A DNA stretch of 41,846 nt from Beijerinckiaceae bacterium. GTDB taxonomy: Bacteria > Pseudomonadota > Alphaproteobacteria > Rhizobiales > Beijerinckiaceae. The first letter of the stretch is position 1. Each line of letters opens with the position of its first letter. Location of the stretch: the NCBI GenBank assembly GCA_947455285.1, contig CANGOK010000002.1, positions 1-41,846 on the forward strand, written 5' to 3'. The position numbers and the translations under genes are program-made. The notes under the pieces were generated by a model. That model saw only the letters and a list, made by a program, of their open reading frames with translations. It had not been told where the DNA came from and ran no database searches. Shown piece by piece: positions 26,056 through 34,049 of this stretch.

Positions 26056-27762
26056 TCAGCGTTCCAAAGTCTTGCGCAGGAGGCCGAACTTCCGGTCGGC
26101 CAGGTAGAGCACGATGAATACGAGGCTCGCTTGCGCCACTGCTATGGCGAAGGCGTGGGGCTGGGAGCCTGAACTCATATAGTTCCAGAGCACTGTCGGC
26201 ATGGTGCGCGTGTCTGGCGTATAAAGCAGGATCGTGGCGCTCACCTCCATGAAGATGAAGATGAACAGCATGGTCCAAAGCGACAGGATCGCAGGCCGGA
26301 TGAGCGGGATCGAAATATCCCACAGGGCGCGCAGGCGGCTCGCGCCGTTCATTCGCGCAGCCTCGGTCAATTCGCGCGCGATCTGGCTGAAGGCGTTGTT
26401 GGCCTGCCGCAGCCCATAGCCGAGATTGCGCAGGAAATAAGCGATCAGCAGAATGGCCATCGTGCCATAGATTGGGACGGACCAGCCGACGAAGGTCCAG
26501 ATGAGGCCTACGCCAAGTATCAGCGCCGGGATGGCCGAGGGCAGGATGGTCACATATTCGACCAGCCGCGCGAATGTTTTGCTGGCCTGCGCCAGAACGA
26601 AGCTCATGCCTAGATAAAGGATCGTGAGGCCAAGGCCGCCGCCCGCCGATAGGATCAGAGAGTTAAATACGGGTGCGAGGTTGTCGCCGACGAGAATGGT
26701 CGCGTAGTTCTCGAGGGTGAAGACGCTCGGACGGATGTTCGCTGTCAGGAAGCTCATGAACGAGCCGAGCATCAGCGCGAAATAGGGCAGGATGACTGCT
26801 AGAAAAAGATAAAGCGCCACGAAGCAAAGGGCGGGTATGCGCCAGCCCCCGAGCTTCGCTGAACGCAGGCGCGCGCCTTTGCCAGTCACTGTGATGTAAC
26901 GGCTCGCATTGCGTGTGATGCGGCGCTGGATGGCGGCGCCGATCAGCGCGACCCATAGCAAAAGGGTGCCCGCCGCCGCCGCAAGCGTTGGGCGCGCCGG
27001 CGTCACCGCCATATTCTGGTAAATGAGCGAGGGCAGGGTGTGAAAGCCCACGGGCGAGCCGAGAAGCGTCGGCACGGAGAAGTTCTCGGCCACCAGAACG
27101 AAGATGATGAGGAAGCTCGTCGCCAGCGTGGGAGCGATCAAGGGCAGTGTCATGCGCAGGCCCGTCCCTAGCGGCCCCACGCCCAGCATATAGGAGGCCT
27201 CTTCAAGGGAGGCGTCGATGGAGCGCAGGGCGGCGAAGATCGCCAGATAAGCGAAGGAGGCGTAGTGCAGCACATGCACCAGAACGATGCCCTGAAATGA
27301 ATAAATGTCGAACAGGGTCCGCACCCCGGTCATCGAGCGAAACCAGGCGTTCAGGAACCCGGCATTGGGCGCGGCGAGCGCGATCCATGCCAGTGTCGTG
27401 ATGAGGTTTGAGATTAGCAGCGGCACGAGAAGCAAAAGGGCCATCTGCGTGCGGCCGGGCATATCCGTCCGGGCGACGAGCCAAGCCAACGCCCCCCCCA
27501 GCATCAAGGCGAGGACCGAGACGATGGCGCTGAGCGCCATAGTGTTCCATAGCGCCTTGAGATAGGCGGAGGAGAGATAGGCGGTGCGCCAGTTCTCCAG
27601 TGTGAAGCCCGCATCGGCGGCGCCGGGCGCCCCGGTGCGCAGGGAGCCATATATGACGTAAAGGATCGGCGCGGCGATGAGCGCGAGCAAAAGGGCGAGG
27701 AACAGGAAGCCGCCGATGCGGCCTCCATCGAACGATCCGTGTTGCGCGCGCGTCTGGGTCAT
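26056..27762 (-). CDS. Fused two-domain ABC permease (FbpB/AfuB type)
   Basis: 568 aa inner-membrane protein with about 12 helices, a duplication of two six-helix permease halves. Each half has an EAA loop that contacts the ATPase: EEASYMLGVGPLG near residue 190 and ELTEAARMNGASRLRALW near 460. Double permeases of this type pair with iron- or phosphonate-class binding proteins. Its ATG overlaps the stop of the binding-protein gene as ATGA. Length is normal for the fused form. Confidence 0.94.
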   Translation of the reverse strand: MTQTRAQHGSFDGGRIGGFLFLALLLALIAAPILYVIYGSLRTGAPGAADAGFTLENWRTAYLSSAYLKALWNTMALSAIVSVLALMLGGALAWLVARTDMPGRTQMALLLLVPLLISNLITTLAWIALAAPNAGFLNAWFRSMTGVRTLFDIYSFQGIVLVHVLHYASFAYLAIFAALRSIDASLEEASYMLGVGPLGTGLRMTLPLIAPTLATSFLIIFVLVAENFSVPTLLGSPVGFHTLPSLIYQNMAVTPARPTLAAAAGTLLLWVALIGAAIQRRITRNASRYITVTGKGARLRSAKLGGWRIPALCFVALYLFLAVILPYFALMLGSFMSFLTANIRPSVFTLENYATILVGDNLAPVFNSLILSAGGGLGLTILYLGMSFVLAQASKTFARLVEYVTILPSAIPALILGVGLIWTFVGWSVPIYGTMAILLIAYFLRNLGYGLRQANNAFSQIARELTEAARMNGASRLRALWDISIPLIRPAILSLWTMLFIFIFMEVSATILLYTPDTRTMPTVLWNYMSSGSQPHAFAIAVAQASLVFIVLYLADRKFGLLRKTLER

Positions 27763-28868
27763 TGGGGCCGGGCGACCAGCTTGCGATAGGCGTCCATGAC
27801 CGGCTGCAAGTTGGTCGAAGCGTCGGCGCGGTCATAGGGCGCGAAGGTGGCGGGCACCTTGTACCACTTCTCCTGCGCCACCGGCCGCTGATCCCTGAAA
27901 TTGCGTCGCGCTGGGGCTCCGCCGAGCTTCTGCCAGATTCCATATCCTTCCTCAGTGAAGGAATATTCCTGGAAGAGCTTCGCGGCGTTTGGATGGGGCG
28001 CGTGGCGGGCGATGGCTTGTCCTGTCATCGGGCCGATGCCGGGCTCGGGCAGGGACCAGCGGATGGGCGCGCCGCGATCGAGAAGGGGCAAGAGCCCCGT
28101 CTCGCTGGCGTTGAAGAGAACCGCGATGTCGCCTGAGGCCAACGAGGCGGAGGCGGGCACAATGGCCGCGATGACGCGCGGCTTCAGGTCTCCGATCTTC
28201 TGCAGGAAGTCCGGGCCATATTGCTTGAGCCAGACATACCAGGGCAGATAGGCGACGCCGCCCGCCGCAGGATCCACCACGGCCGCTCGTCCCTTCCAGA
28301 TGGGATCGACGATCCCCTCCCAGCGAAGCAGCTTCTTCGCTTCCTCATCGCTGACGAGGTCTGTGTTCCAGGCGATGCCGACAAGCGCGACGCGGGAAGC
28401 GTACCAGTAACCCGACCGCTTGGCGGCTTCATCGAAGGCAGCGTCATTCGAGATCTTGTATTCCAGCAGGGTTCCGGTGGCGGATTGCGCGTCGAGGAAG
28501 CCGGGATCGGTGTCCTGCACGATGTCGGCCACATGGCGGTTGGCGCGGATCTCCGCCAGCCAACGTTCCTGCCGCTGTCCGGTGTCGGCGGTGAATTTCT
28601 CCACCTTCACGCAGGGGAAGCGCTCCTGAAACCGTTTGACCTGTGCGTCCTGCGCCTGCACCCAGGTGCCATGATAGAGCATCACGCGCCCTTCCTTGCA
28701 GGCTTCCTCCAGCAGGGAAGCGGGCACGCCGGGCATTTCTTTCTGCATGAAGGCCCAGGAGGCCTGGAGCTTGGGGTCGGCGAGGCCTGCGCCTTGTGCG
28801 ATGGCCATTGTCGCCCCTGCGGCGAGAAGACTCGCCGTCATGGCGAGGCGGGTGCATGCGTTTCTCAT
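27759..28868 (-). CDS. ABC transporter substrate-binding protein (AfuA/FbpA-like)
   Basis: 369 aa periplasmic binding protein with a signal peptide ending near MAIAQG and a GGGGGGAAGA site at the ATG. The fold is that of family 1 extracellular solute-binding proteins: CKEGRVMLYHGTW near residue 57, VDPAAGGVAYLPWYVWL near 206, and EPGIGPMTGQAIAR near 283, then a hinge and a helical end. It lies 22 bases after the racemase gene, so it is transcribed with the enzymes. The lack of clear Fe3+ ligand tyrosines at usual spots is not conclusive, and an organic substrate tied to the upstream enzymes is the better guess. Confidence 0.88.
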   Translation of the reverse strand: MRNACTRLAMTASLLAAGATMAIAQGAGLADPKLQASWAFMQKEMPGVPASLLEEACKEGRVMLYHGTWVQAQDAQVKRFQERFPCVKVEKFTADTGQRQERWLAEIRANRHVADIVQDTDPGFLDAQSATGTLLEYKISNDAAFDEAAKRSGYWYASRVALVGIAWNTDLVSDEEAKKLLRWEGIVDPIWKGRAAVVDPAAGGVAYLPWYVWLKQYGPDFLQKIGDLKPRVIAAIVPASASLASGDIAVLFNASETGLLPLLDRGAPIRWSLPEPGIGPMTGQAIARHAPHPNAAKLFQEYSFTEEGYGIWQKLGGAPARRNFRDQRPVAQEKWYKVPATFAPYDRADASTNLQPVMDAYRKLVARPQ

Positions 28869-28890
28869 TCTTCCCCCCTGAGTCCAGTTT

Positions 28891-29541
28891 TTATGACAAC
28901 AACCTGCGCATCATTTTGACAGAGGCGTCCGGGCTGACCAGCACGCGCGCCGCGCGCTCTGGCGACAGAAGCTCGCGCGCAGGAGCCATTGTGATCTGGC
29001 AGAGCGCCAGCATGGCGTAGTCGTCCAGCCCTTCCATCGCCTCCGCGATCAACCTGTCGTGGCGCTCCTTGTCTCCCGCCACGAGGGCGTCCTTCGCCCC
29101 CTCGACGCAAATGTCTTCGATCTGCGGGGTCGGCCCGCCCTTTGCCGCCGCCGCGACGCCCGCCCGTATGACGGGTAGGGCGCGTTTTGCGGTGCACAGG
29201 ATCGCCACGCGGCCCGCAGAAGCGGCGATCTCCGCGCACATGGCCTCGTCCGCCTTCAACACGGGCAGTTCGAGGTGGGCGCGGGCGGCTTCGACCGCTG
29301 GACTGAATGTGGCGCCGGTGAAGATCACCCCGTCGGCCCGACTTGCGCAGGCGTGGCGCAAAAGCGCCGCTATGCGTTCGAAAACATCATCGGCAAGCAC
29401 GCCATCAGCGCCGACATCCGCATAGAGGCTCTCGTCCAGAAGGTTCAGCACCTGCGCCTGCGGCCACAGGCGTGCGAAAGCCTCGATGATCGGCGCCATG
29501 GTGGGCCGATAGGGATGAACAAGGATGACGCGCTTGGCCAT
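28891..29541 (-). CDS. Asp/Glu-racemase-superfamily protein
   Basis: 216 aa. The superfamily includes aspartate/glutamate racemases, hydantoin racemase, maleate isomerase and arylmalonate decarboxylase. Recognised from VILVHPYRPTMAPI at the start, DGVIFTGATFSPAVEAA near 70, and LALCQITMAPA with Cys181. The first catalytic Cys (usually TCS or TCN) is replaced here by Gly76, leaving a single catalytic-type Cys, as in arylmalonate decarboxylase. It may therefore do decarboxylation, or a one-base reaction. It starts four bases after the lyase gene. Confidence 0.8.
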   Translation of the reverse strand: MAKRVILVHPYRPTMAPIIEAFARLWPQAQVLNLLDESLYADVGADGVLADDVFERIAALLRHACASRADGVIFTGATFSPAVEAARAHLELPVLKADEAMCAEIAASAGRVAILCTAKRALPVIRAGVAAAAKGGPTPQIEDICVEGAKDALVAGDKERHDRLIAEAMEGLDDYAMLALCQITMAPARELLSPERAARVLVSPDASVKMMRRLLS

Positions 29542-29545
29542 CTCC

Positions 29546-31021
29546 TTACGCGCTCACCAGCCGCTCGCCTTCCGCGACCAGTTTTTCGATGGCCTCTTCG
29601 ACGACGTTCGGCCAATTAAGCGTTTCGATGTTCTTCAGGTTGGCGCTGACTTCGTCATAGACCGACTGGAAAGCCGGTACATTGAGCTGGATGGCCTCGG
29701 TCGACTCGCCCGTTGCGATGCGCACCAGCCGGTCGCAATCAATGGCGGGATGGTCCTGGAGCCTTGCAGCGACGGTCTTGACGATTTCTTCGTGCGAGGC
29801 GCCATCCGTCCCTACGCGCACCAGTTCGCCACAGACGCGGTGGGCGAAGCGGTAGGGAACCTTGTGCTCGTAAACGAGCACGTCGAGCGCCTCACGGGCG
29901 CCGGCGAATCCCAGCCGCGACTTGGATTCGAGTTCTCCCAGCTTGAAGTCGCCCTTCTCGATCACATCGGCCATGAATTCGGTCCAGGCGGCGACGTCGC
30001 GGGAGAATTCGTAGAGGTGATAGGCGTGATAGGTGGAGTCCGCCTCCTCTGAGAGGGTCACGTTAGCTGCGAACTGGCTGGCCAGACGGCCCGCGCCAAT
30101 AGACGCGCCATTGATGACCGCTTGCAAGCCGAAGGGGTTCTTCTTTTGCGGGCGCCCGCTGCTGCCAGACGCATGTTCGTCGGCGAGTTCGAAGAAGTCG
30201 AATTCCGAGGTCATGAATAGGCGCAGGTCTTCGGCGAGGCGACCAAGTCCGACCGCGATCTGCGCCAGGATGAAGAAGGGCTCGGAAAAATGTTCTTCGG
30301 TGATGAAGAGTTCCTGCCAGACCTTGCCCACTTGCGAAAAGCCGAGGCGATGGCCGACCCGGTTGATGAGGTCCACCACAATGTCCCGGCCGCAATTGGG
30401 CGGCGGGGCGAGATCAAGCCGCTTGTCAGCCTGTTCGATGCGCTCGAAATGCTTATTGAAGCTCGCGGCCCAGGACAGAAGGTATTCGCCCAGCGAGGTG
30501 CGTCCTGCGTGTTGCAGGTGGTGATAGAAAGGCGCGATGGCCGTCATGTTGGGCTCGGCTCGGTCGAGCAGCGCCTTGACGAGACGGCGCAGGGCCACAT
30601 GCTCGCGATGAAGGGCGTCGCGGAAGAACATGCGCGGCAGGGAGCCGCGCAGGCTTTCGGCGCGGTTGCGGCCCACGTGCAGCCAGGAGCCAGCGTCCTG
30701 TCCCACGGCTTCCACAATCCACAACTCGCGCGAGACCACGATGTCGCCGATGGAACGGTCGCGCGAGATGCGCTCGCAATCCGGGAGGAGGTCGATGATG
30801 CAGCGAGCTAGCGCCTTGGCGTCCGCGGTGGGAGTCACGCCCAGTTCGTGTGACGAGAGCACGCAGGCGAGATCGCCCGCCAGCATATATTTCGCGATGA
30901 AGGGATTGTTGCGGCCTTCGATGGCCAGAACGCCGTTGGCATATGTCTGCGACTTGGAGGCGGCGAGGCGTCCGCCCACGCCCTCGACGAATTTCCGCGC
31001 TTCCACCGGCGTTCCGCTCAT
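29546..31021 (-). CDS. Argininosuccinate-lyase-like C-N lyase (aspartase/fumarase superfamily)
   Basis: 491 aa from the ATG at 31021, eight bases after GAGGGAG; earlier codons lack a site. Superfamily motifs: HVGRNRAESLRG (compare HTGRSRN), YHHLQHAGRTSLGEYLLSW (general acid/base His region), and the mobile loop SSGRPQKKNPFG at about residues 287-298. In argininosuccinate lyase the loop is SSxMPxKKNP; here the Met is Arg290. The enzyme should eliminate an amine from an N-substituted aspartate-like substrate to give fumarate, or the reverse. A true arginine-pathway role is unlikely: it is first gene in an uptake operon, divergent from a LysR regulator. Confidence 0.85.
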   Translation of the reverse strand: MSGTPVEARKFVEGVGGRLAASKSQTYANGVLAIEGRNNPFIAKYMLAGDLACVLSSHELGVTPTADAKALARCIIDLLPDCERISRDRSIGDIVVSRELWIVEAVGQDAGSWLHVGRNRAESLRGSLPRMFFRDALHREHVALRRLVKALLDRAEPNMTAIAPFYHHLQHAGRTSLGEYLLSWAASFNKHFERIEQADKRLDLAPPPNCGRDIVVDLINRVGHRLGFSQVGKVWQELFITEEHFSEPFFILAQIAVGLGRLAEDLRLFMTSEFDFFELADEHASGSSGRPQKKNPFGLQAVINGASIGAGRLASQFAANVTLSEEADSTYHAYHLYEFSRDVAAWTEFMADVIEKGDFKLGELESKSRLGFAGAREALDVLVYEHKVPYRFAHRVCGELVRVGTDGASHEEIVKTVAARLQDHPAIDCDRLVRIATGESTEAIQLNVPAFQSVYDEVSANLKNIETLNWPNVVEEAIEKLVAEGERLVSA

Positions 31022-31090
31022 GCCCGATACTCCCTCGATCCCCATTGGTTGAAGCAAGCCTATGGCGGGCGCGTGATTTGACAAAGCGCA

Positions 31091-31107
31091 ATTATCAGAT
31101 CGATTAT
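31091..31107. promoter_or_regulatory. Candidate operator between the lyase operon and lysR
   Basis: ATTATC-N5-GATTAT forms an imperfect inverted repeat, and ATTATC also repeats directly 12 bases later. It lies in the 92-base divergent gap, seven bases upstream of the lysR start. It lacks an exact T-N11-A LysR box, so it is a weak call. Confidence 0.3.
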
Positions 31108-31113
31108 CCCAGA

Positions 31114-32022
31114 ATGCGCATCAATCTTGAAGTCAATGACATCGAGGCCTTCGTCGCCGTCGCCAGCGTCCTCAATTTCAAGGCCGCCGCCGCGCGGCTC
31201 CACATGTCGGCCTCAGCGCTCAGCCGCCGGGTGCAAAAGCTGGAGGATCTGCTTGGCGTGCGCCTGCTTGACCGCACCACGCGGCAGGTCACGTTGACCC
31301 TTGGCGGGCGGCAGTTGCTGGAGCGCTCATCGGAGATCCTGGCGCAGCTCGACGAAGCCGTGATCTCGCTGAAGGGAAACGACAGCCCACGCAACGCCAG
31401 CATAGCCATCGCCGCCATTCCCTCCATCGCGCACCGCTTGCTGCCCGACGCCTTGCGCCTGTTTCACGAGCGCTATCCCGCGACACGCGTCAGCGTCCGC
31501 GACATGACCACGAATGAAGTCGTCAACGCCGTGAGTTCCGGAGAGGCCGCCTTCGGCATCACCTCCTTCGTGCAGCATGACCCGACGCTTGAATTTCGCC
31601 CGCTAATCCGCGGGCGCATCGTCGCAGCCATGCCCAAGGATCATCCGCTCGCAGCCAAGGAGCGCCTGCGCTGGACGGATCTGCGCGATCACGCTGTCAT
31701 TAGCACGTGGAAAGGAGCGGGCATCCGCATGGTGATGGATGTCGACCTTGCGCGGGCCCGCGATCGCCTCTCCCCCCTTTTCGAAGTGCAGCAGATGTAC
31801 ACAGCGCTGCGTTTCGTCGAGGAGGGGCTGGGGATCGCTCCTGTGCCGGATTTCTTTCTCGGCCCTAACGAGCGTGAGCGACTAAACGTTGCGCCTTTGA
31901 TCGAGCCCACTATTTCAGTCGATTTGGGCGCAATCCTGTCGCGCCGCCACAAGATGACCTCGATGGCCCAGCATTTACTGGATTCCATCGTCGCCAGATT
32001 CACGTCGCCGAACGAGAGCTGA
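31114..32022 (+). CDS. LysR-family transcriptional regulator
   Basis: 302 aa from the ATG at 31114. The N-terminal winged helix-turn-helix (about 1-62) has DIEAFVAVASVLNFKAAAAR, LHMSASALSRRVQKLED and LLGVRLLDRTTRQVTLT. The C-terminal co-inducer domain (about 90-295) is a two-lobe fold, with IAAIPSIAHRLLPDAL, GRIVAAMPKDHPLA and LRFVEEGLGIAPVPDFF. It is divergent from the lyase, racemase and ABC operon, and so is the probable activator of that operon in response to the substrate or an intermediate. No hairpin with a T tract follows. Confidence 0.93.
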   Translation: MRINLEVNDIEAFVAVASVLNFKAAAARLHMSASALSRRVQKLEDLLGVRLLDRTTRQVTLTLGGRQLLERSSEILAQLDEAVISLKGNDSPRNASIAIAAIPSIAHRLLPDALRLFHERYPATRVSVRDMTTNEVVNAVSSGEAAFGITSFVQHDPTLEFRPLIRGRIVAAMPKDHPLAAKERLRWTDLRDHAVISTWKGAGIRMVMDVDLARARDRLSPLFEVQQMYTALRFVEEGLGIAPVPDFFLGPNERERLNVAPLIEPTISVDLGAILSRRHKMTSMAQHLLDSIVARFTSPNES

Positions 32023-32750
32023 TACGCTTGAGCGTCTTGATCTGTTCAATTAGGAGCCCGAAAGACCAAATCAAGCGTTGCCTACTCGCCGAAGAGCCCC
32101 GCCGTCAGAATCGAGGGTTGATCAGGCTGCGCACATCGCGCTCGCTGCCGCCTGTAGATGAACCATTAGATTAATTCGTAATTTCAATAATATAAACGTT
32201 ATTTCCTTTATCCCTATAGGCGCGCCATTCAAACCTCTGAAAACCGTACACTCACCGCATCTCTGCGTTTGCGCGTGCTTCCTGTTGGATTTTTTGCGGA
32301 GCCACAGGGACAAGCATGTGCATGGCGCTGTCGCGCCTTTCACGAAGCGGTAGCGCTCGCCGATGAGATCATATGCGCGCTTCAAATTGTGCGACATGGC
32401 GTGAGCGAATGGTCGGTCGAGATGTCCACGGGAAGAACAGGGTTGAGTTTCTCAGTATCCTGACCCGCCTCTGCGAGCACCCAGCGGATGCCCAGATGAC
32501 GCTTGGGCTTGATTCGTAATTTCGCGCAGCTTGAACTCGTTCGTCATGCGCGCAAACCATGTCAATCAGCAATGACAGCCTGAATAGCCCGCTCAGTACA
32601 GACAAAGCCGGCGAGGTCCCGTTGATGGCCAGGCTGACCGGCGCTGTTCCTAGCCGAACGCTTTCGGTCGGATCCTTCGGAAGTCTGCAAAATTAATTGC
32701 TCTTGCGGAGACAGATATTCGATGAAAGTATTCCCATTGGAGGAAAAACG
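32023..32750. other. Decayed intergenic DNA after lysR
   Basis: 728 bases with no intact recognisable gene. It contains the aconitase-like remnant (32335-32485). A 45-codon plus-strand frame at 32559-32696 has no family match, and an AT-rich patch lies near 32160-32210. Several short open frames on both strands overlap one another, typical of non-coding or decayed sequence. Confidence 0.5.
32335..32485 (-). pseudogene. Aconitase-family remnant
   Basis: Read on the minus strand, one frame gives VLAEAGQDTEKLNPVLPVD then ISTDHSL. Another frame, starting a few bases later, gives AMSHNLKRAYDLIGERYRFVKG. Both match consecutive parts of the aconitase/2-methyl-cis-aconitate-hydratase family, in which a PVDLVIDHS motif is followed by an N-rich helix and ERYRFLKW. 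Here the intervening residues are deleted and the frame is shifted. No longer stretch of the gene is visible on either side, so it is a short relic. Confidence 0.5.
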
Positions 32751-32843
32751 ATGCGTTTTACTGCTTTCGAATCTGTAGCCGAGAAGTCGGCCGGACGCAT
32801 TGAAGCCGCCTACGCCGAGGGTAAAGAAATACAGGCAGCCTGA
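32751..32843 (+). CDS. Small ORF (30 aa) upstream of the dioxygenase gene
   Basis: ATG with a strong ribosome site (TTGGAGGAAAAACG) encodes a 30-residue peptide, starting MRFTAFESVAEK and ending KEIQAA, mildly charged and helical. It ends 22 bases before the VOC dioxygenase start. It may be a leader peptide, the truncated start of a lost gene, or a chance frame. No family was recognised. Confidence 0.4.
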   Translation: MRFTAFESVAEKSAGRIEAAYAEGKEIQAA

Positions 32844-32865
32844 CACCGCCGAACAGGAGCTACCT

Positions 32866-33822
32866 ATGACCGCCAACCATGGATACATCGCGCCTTCCCG
32901 CAGGCCGGGGGAATTGGGCGTTCATTCGATTGATCACTGCCACATGGTCGTGCCTGATCTGAAGGACGCGCAACATTTCTATGAATCGTTCGGGTTGGAC
33001 GTTCGCGAAAAAAACAATGGGCTCAGTCTGCATGCCCATGGCGATCCCCATAAATGGGTCTCGATCGGCGAAGGCGCGCGCAAGCGTTTCGGCTATCTTT
33101 CCTTCGCCCTTTTCGAAGAGGACTTCGCGGCCTTCGGCAAACGCCTTCAAGATGAAGGCGTGGCTCGCATGGATCCGCCGGCCGGAATGGATTCAAACGG
33201 CTATTGGTTCCGCGATCCCGACGGCAACGCGATCGAGGTGAAGATCGCCGCCAAGACTTCGCCCAATGCGAAATCGATCTTTGCGGAACCCTCGGTGCCG
33301 GGCGGCCAACGCGGGGCGCCCTATCGCAGCACCGCATCGCGGACACGGCCTCGTCGTCTTTCGCATGTTCTATTGTTCACGCCTGATGTATCACGCGCGC
33401 TCAGCTTCTACTCGCGCATCTTGGGCCTGCGGCTGTCGGACCGCTCCGGCGACATCATCGCCTTCATGCACGCCATCCACGGCAGCGATCATCATCTGGT
33501 CGCCTTCGCAAAGTCGAACGCGCCCGGACATCACCATTACAGCTGGGACGTCGGATCGGTCTCAGATATTGGCCTTGGCGCGACCTATATGCTCGAGCAG
33601 GGCTATGAGCGCGGCTGGGGGCTGGGCCGGCATGTTCTTGGCTCCAACTTCTTCCACTATGTGCGCGACCCCTGGGGCAGCTACAGCGAATATTCGGCGG
33701 ATATCGACTATGTCCCCGCCGATTGCGATTGGGATTCCGGCGACCATCCCCCACACGACAGCCTCTATGTCTGGGGGCCCAACCTGCCGGAAGACTTCAT
33801 TCAGAACTTCGAAGCTCCATGA
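32866..33822 (+). CDS. VOC-family extradiol ring-cleavage dioxygenase-like protein
   Basis: 318 aa with an AGGAG site six bases before the ATG. Two VOC modules (about 18-128 and 163-282) make the type I extradiol dioxygenase layout. The Fe(II) triad seems present in the second: His167 in RLSHVLLF, a His in GHHHYSW (222-224), and Glu275 in GSYSEYSADIDYV; the catalytic-type HGSDHH lies at 205-210. The first module has SIDHCHMVVPDL. Such enzymes open catechol-like or dihydroxy-heteroaromatic rings next to the two hydroxyls with O2. It is the first full gene of the catabolic cluster. The substrate is not resolved. Confidence 0.83.
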   Translation: MTANHGYIAPSRRPGELGVHSIDHCHMVVPDLKDAQHFYESFGLDVREKNNGLSLHAHGDPHKWVSIGEGARKRFGYLSFALFEEDFAAFGKRLQDEGVARMDPPAGMDSNGYWFRDPDGNAIEVKIAAKTSPNAKSIFAEPSVPGGQRGAPYRSTASRTRPRRLSHVLLFTPDVSRALSFYSRILGLRLSDRSGDIIAFMHAIHGSDHHLVAFAKSNAPGHHHYSWDVGSVSDIGLGATYMLEQGYERGWGLGRHVLGSNFFHYVRDPWGSYSEYSADIDYVPADCDWDSGDHPPHDSLYVWGPNLPEDFIQNFEAP

Positions 33823-33860
33823 GCCGTCTGAAAAGCGGCGCGCAATAACAGGAATGAATG

Positions 33861-33992
33861 ATGTCGGAAGGCTTGAAAGCGGTTGAAGGCGATACGATCG
33901 AGACGCCGGTCCTGATTGTCGGCGGCGGTCCCTGCGGGCTGATGCTCGCGAATGAATTGGGACGTCGCGGCGTTGAGGCGACCGAACGATAG
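33861..33992 (+). pseudogene. Truncated FAD-dependent aromatic monooxygenase (N-terminus only)
   Basis: 43 codons ending in TAG. The peptide has TPVLIVGGGPCGLMLANELG and GRRGVEATER, the Rossmann dinucleotide-binding start of MhpA/PheA-type flavin hydroxylases (GxGxxG), normally of 400-600 aa. The frame ends abruptly after the acidic residue where FAD-binding glutamate sits (VEATE). The next 57 bases lead straight into the amidohydrolase gene, so the bulk has been deleted. It follows the dioxygenase by 38 bases, suggesting that the ancestral operon had a hydroxylase here. Confidence 0.7.
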
Positions 33993-34049
33993 CAACCACT
34001 CTTGCAACCACGCGGCGCTTTGGAGGCGTCGCCCTAGTGAGCAGCAACC

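Noticed and set aside
32122..32397. 91-codon minus-strand frame taken as a gene
   Set aside because: Its first third matches part of an aconitase-like relic in one frame only; the rest has no similarity, so it is better read as a pseudogene fragment.
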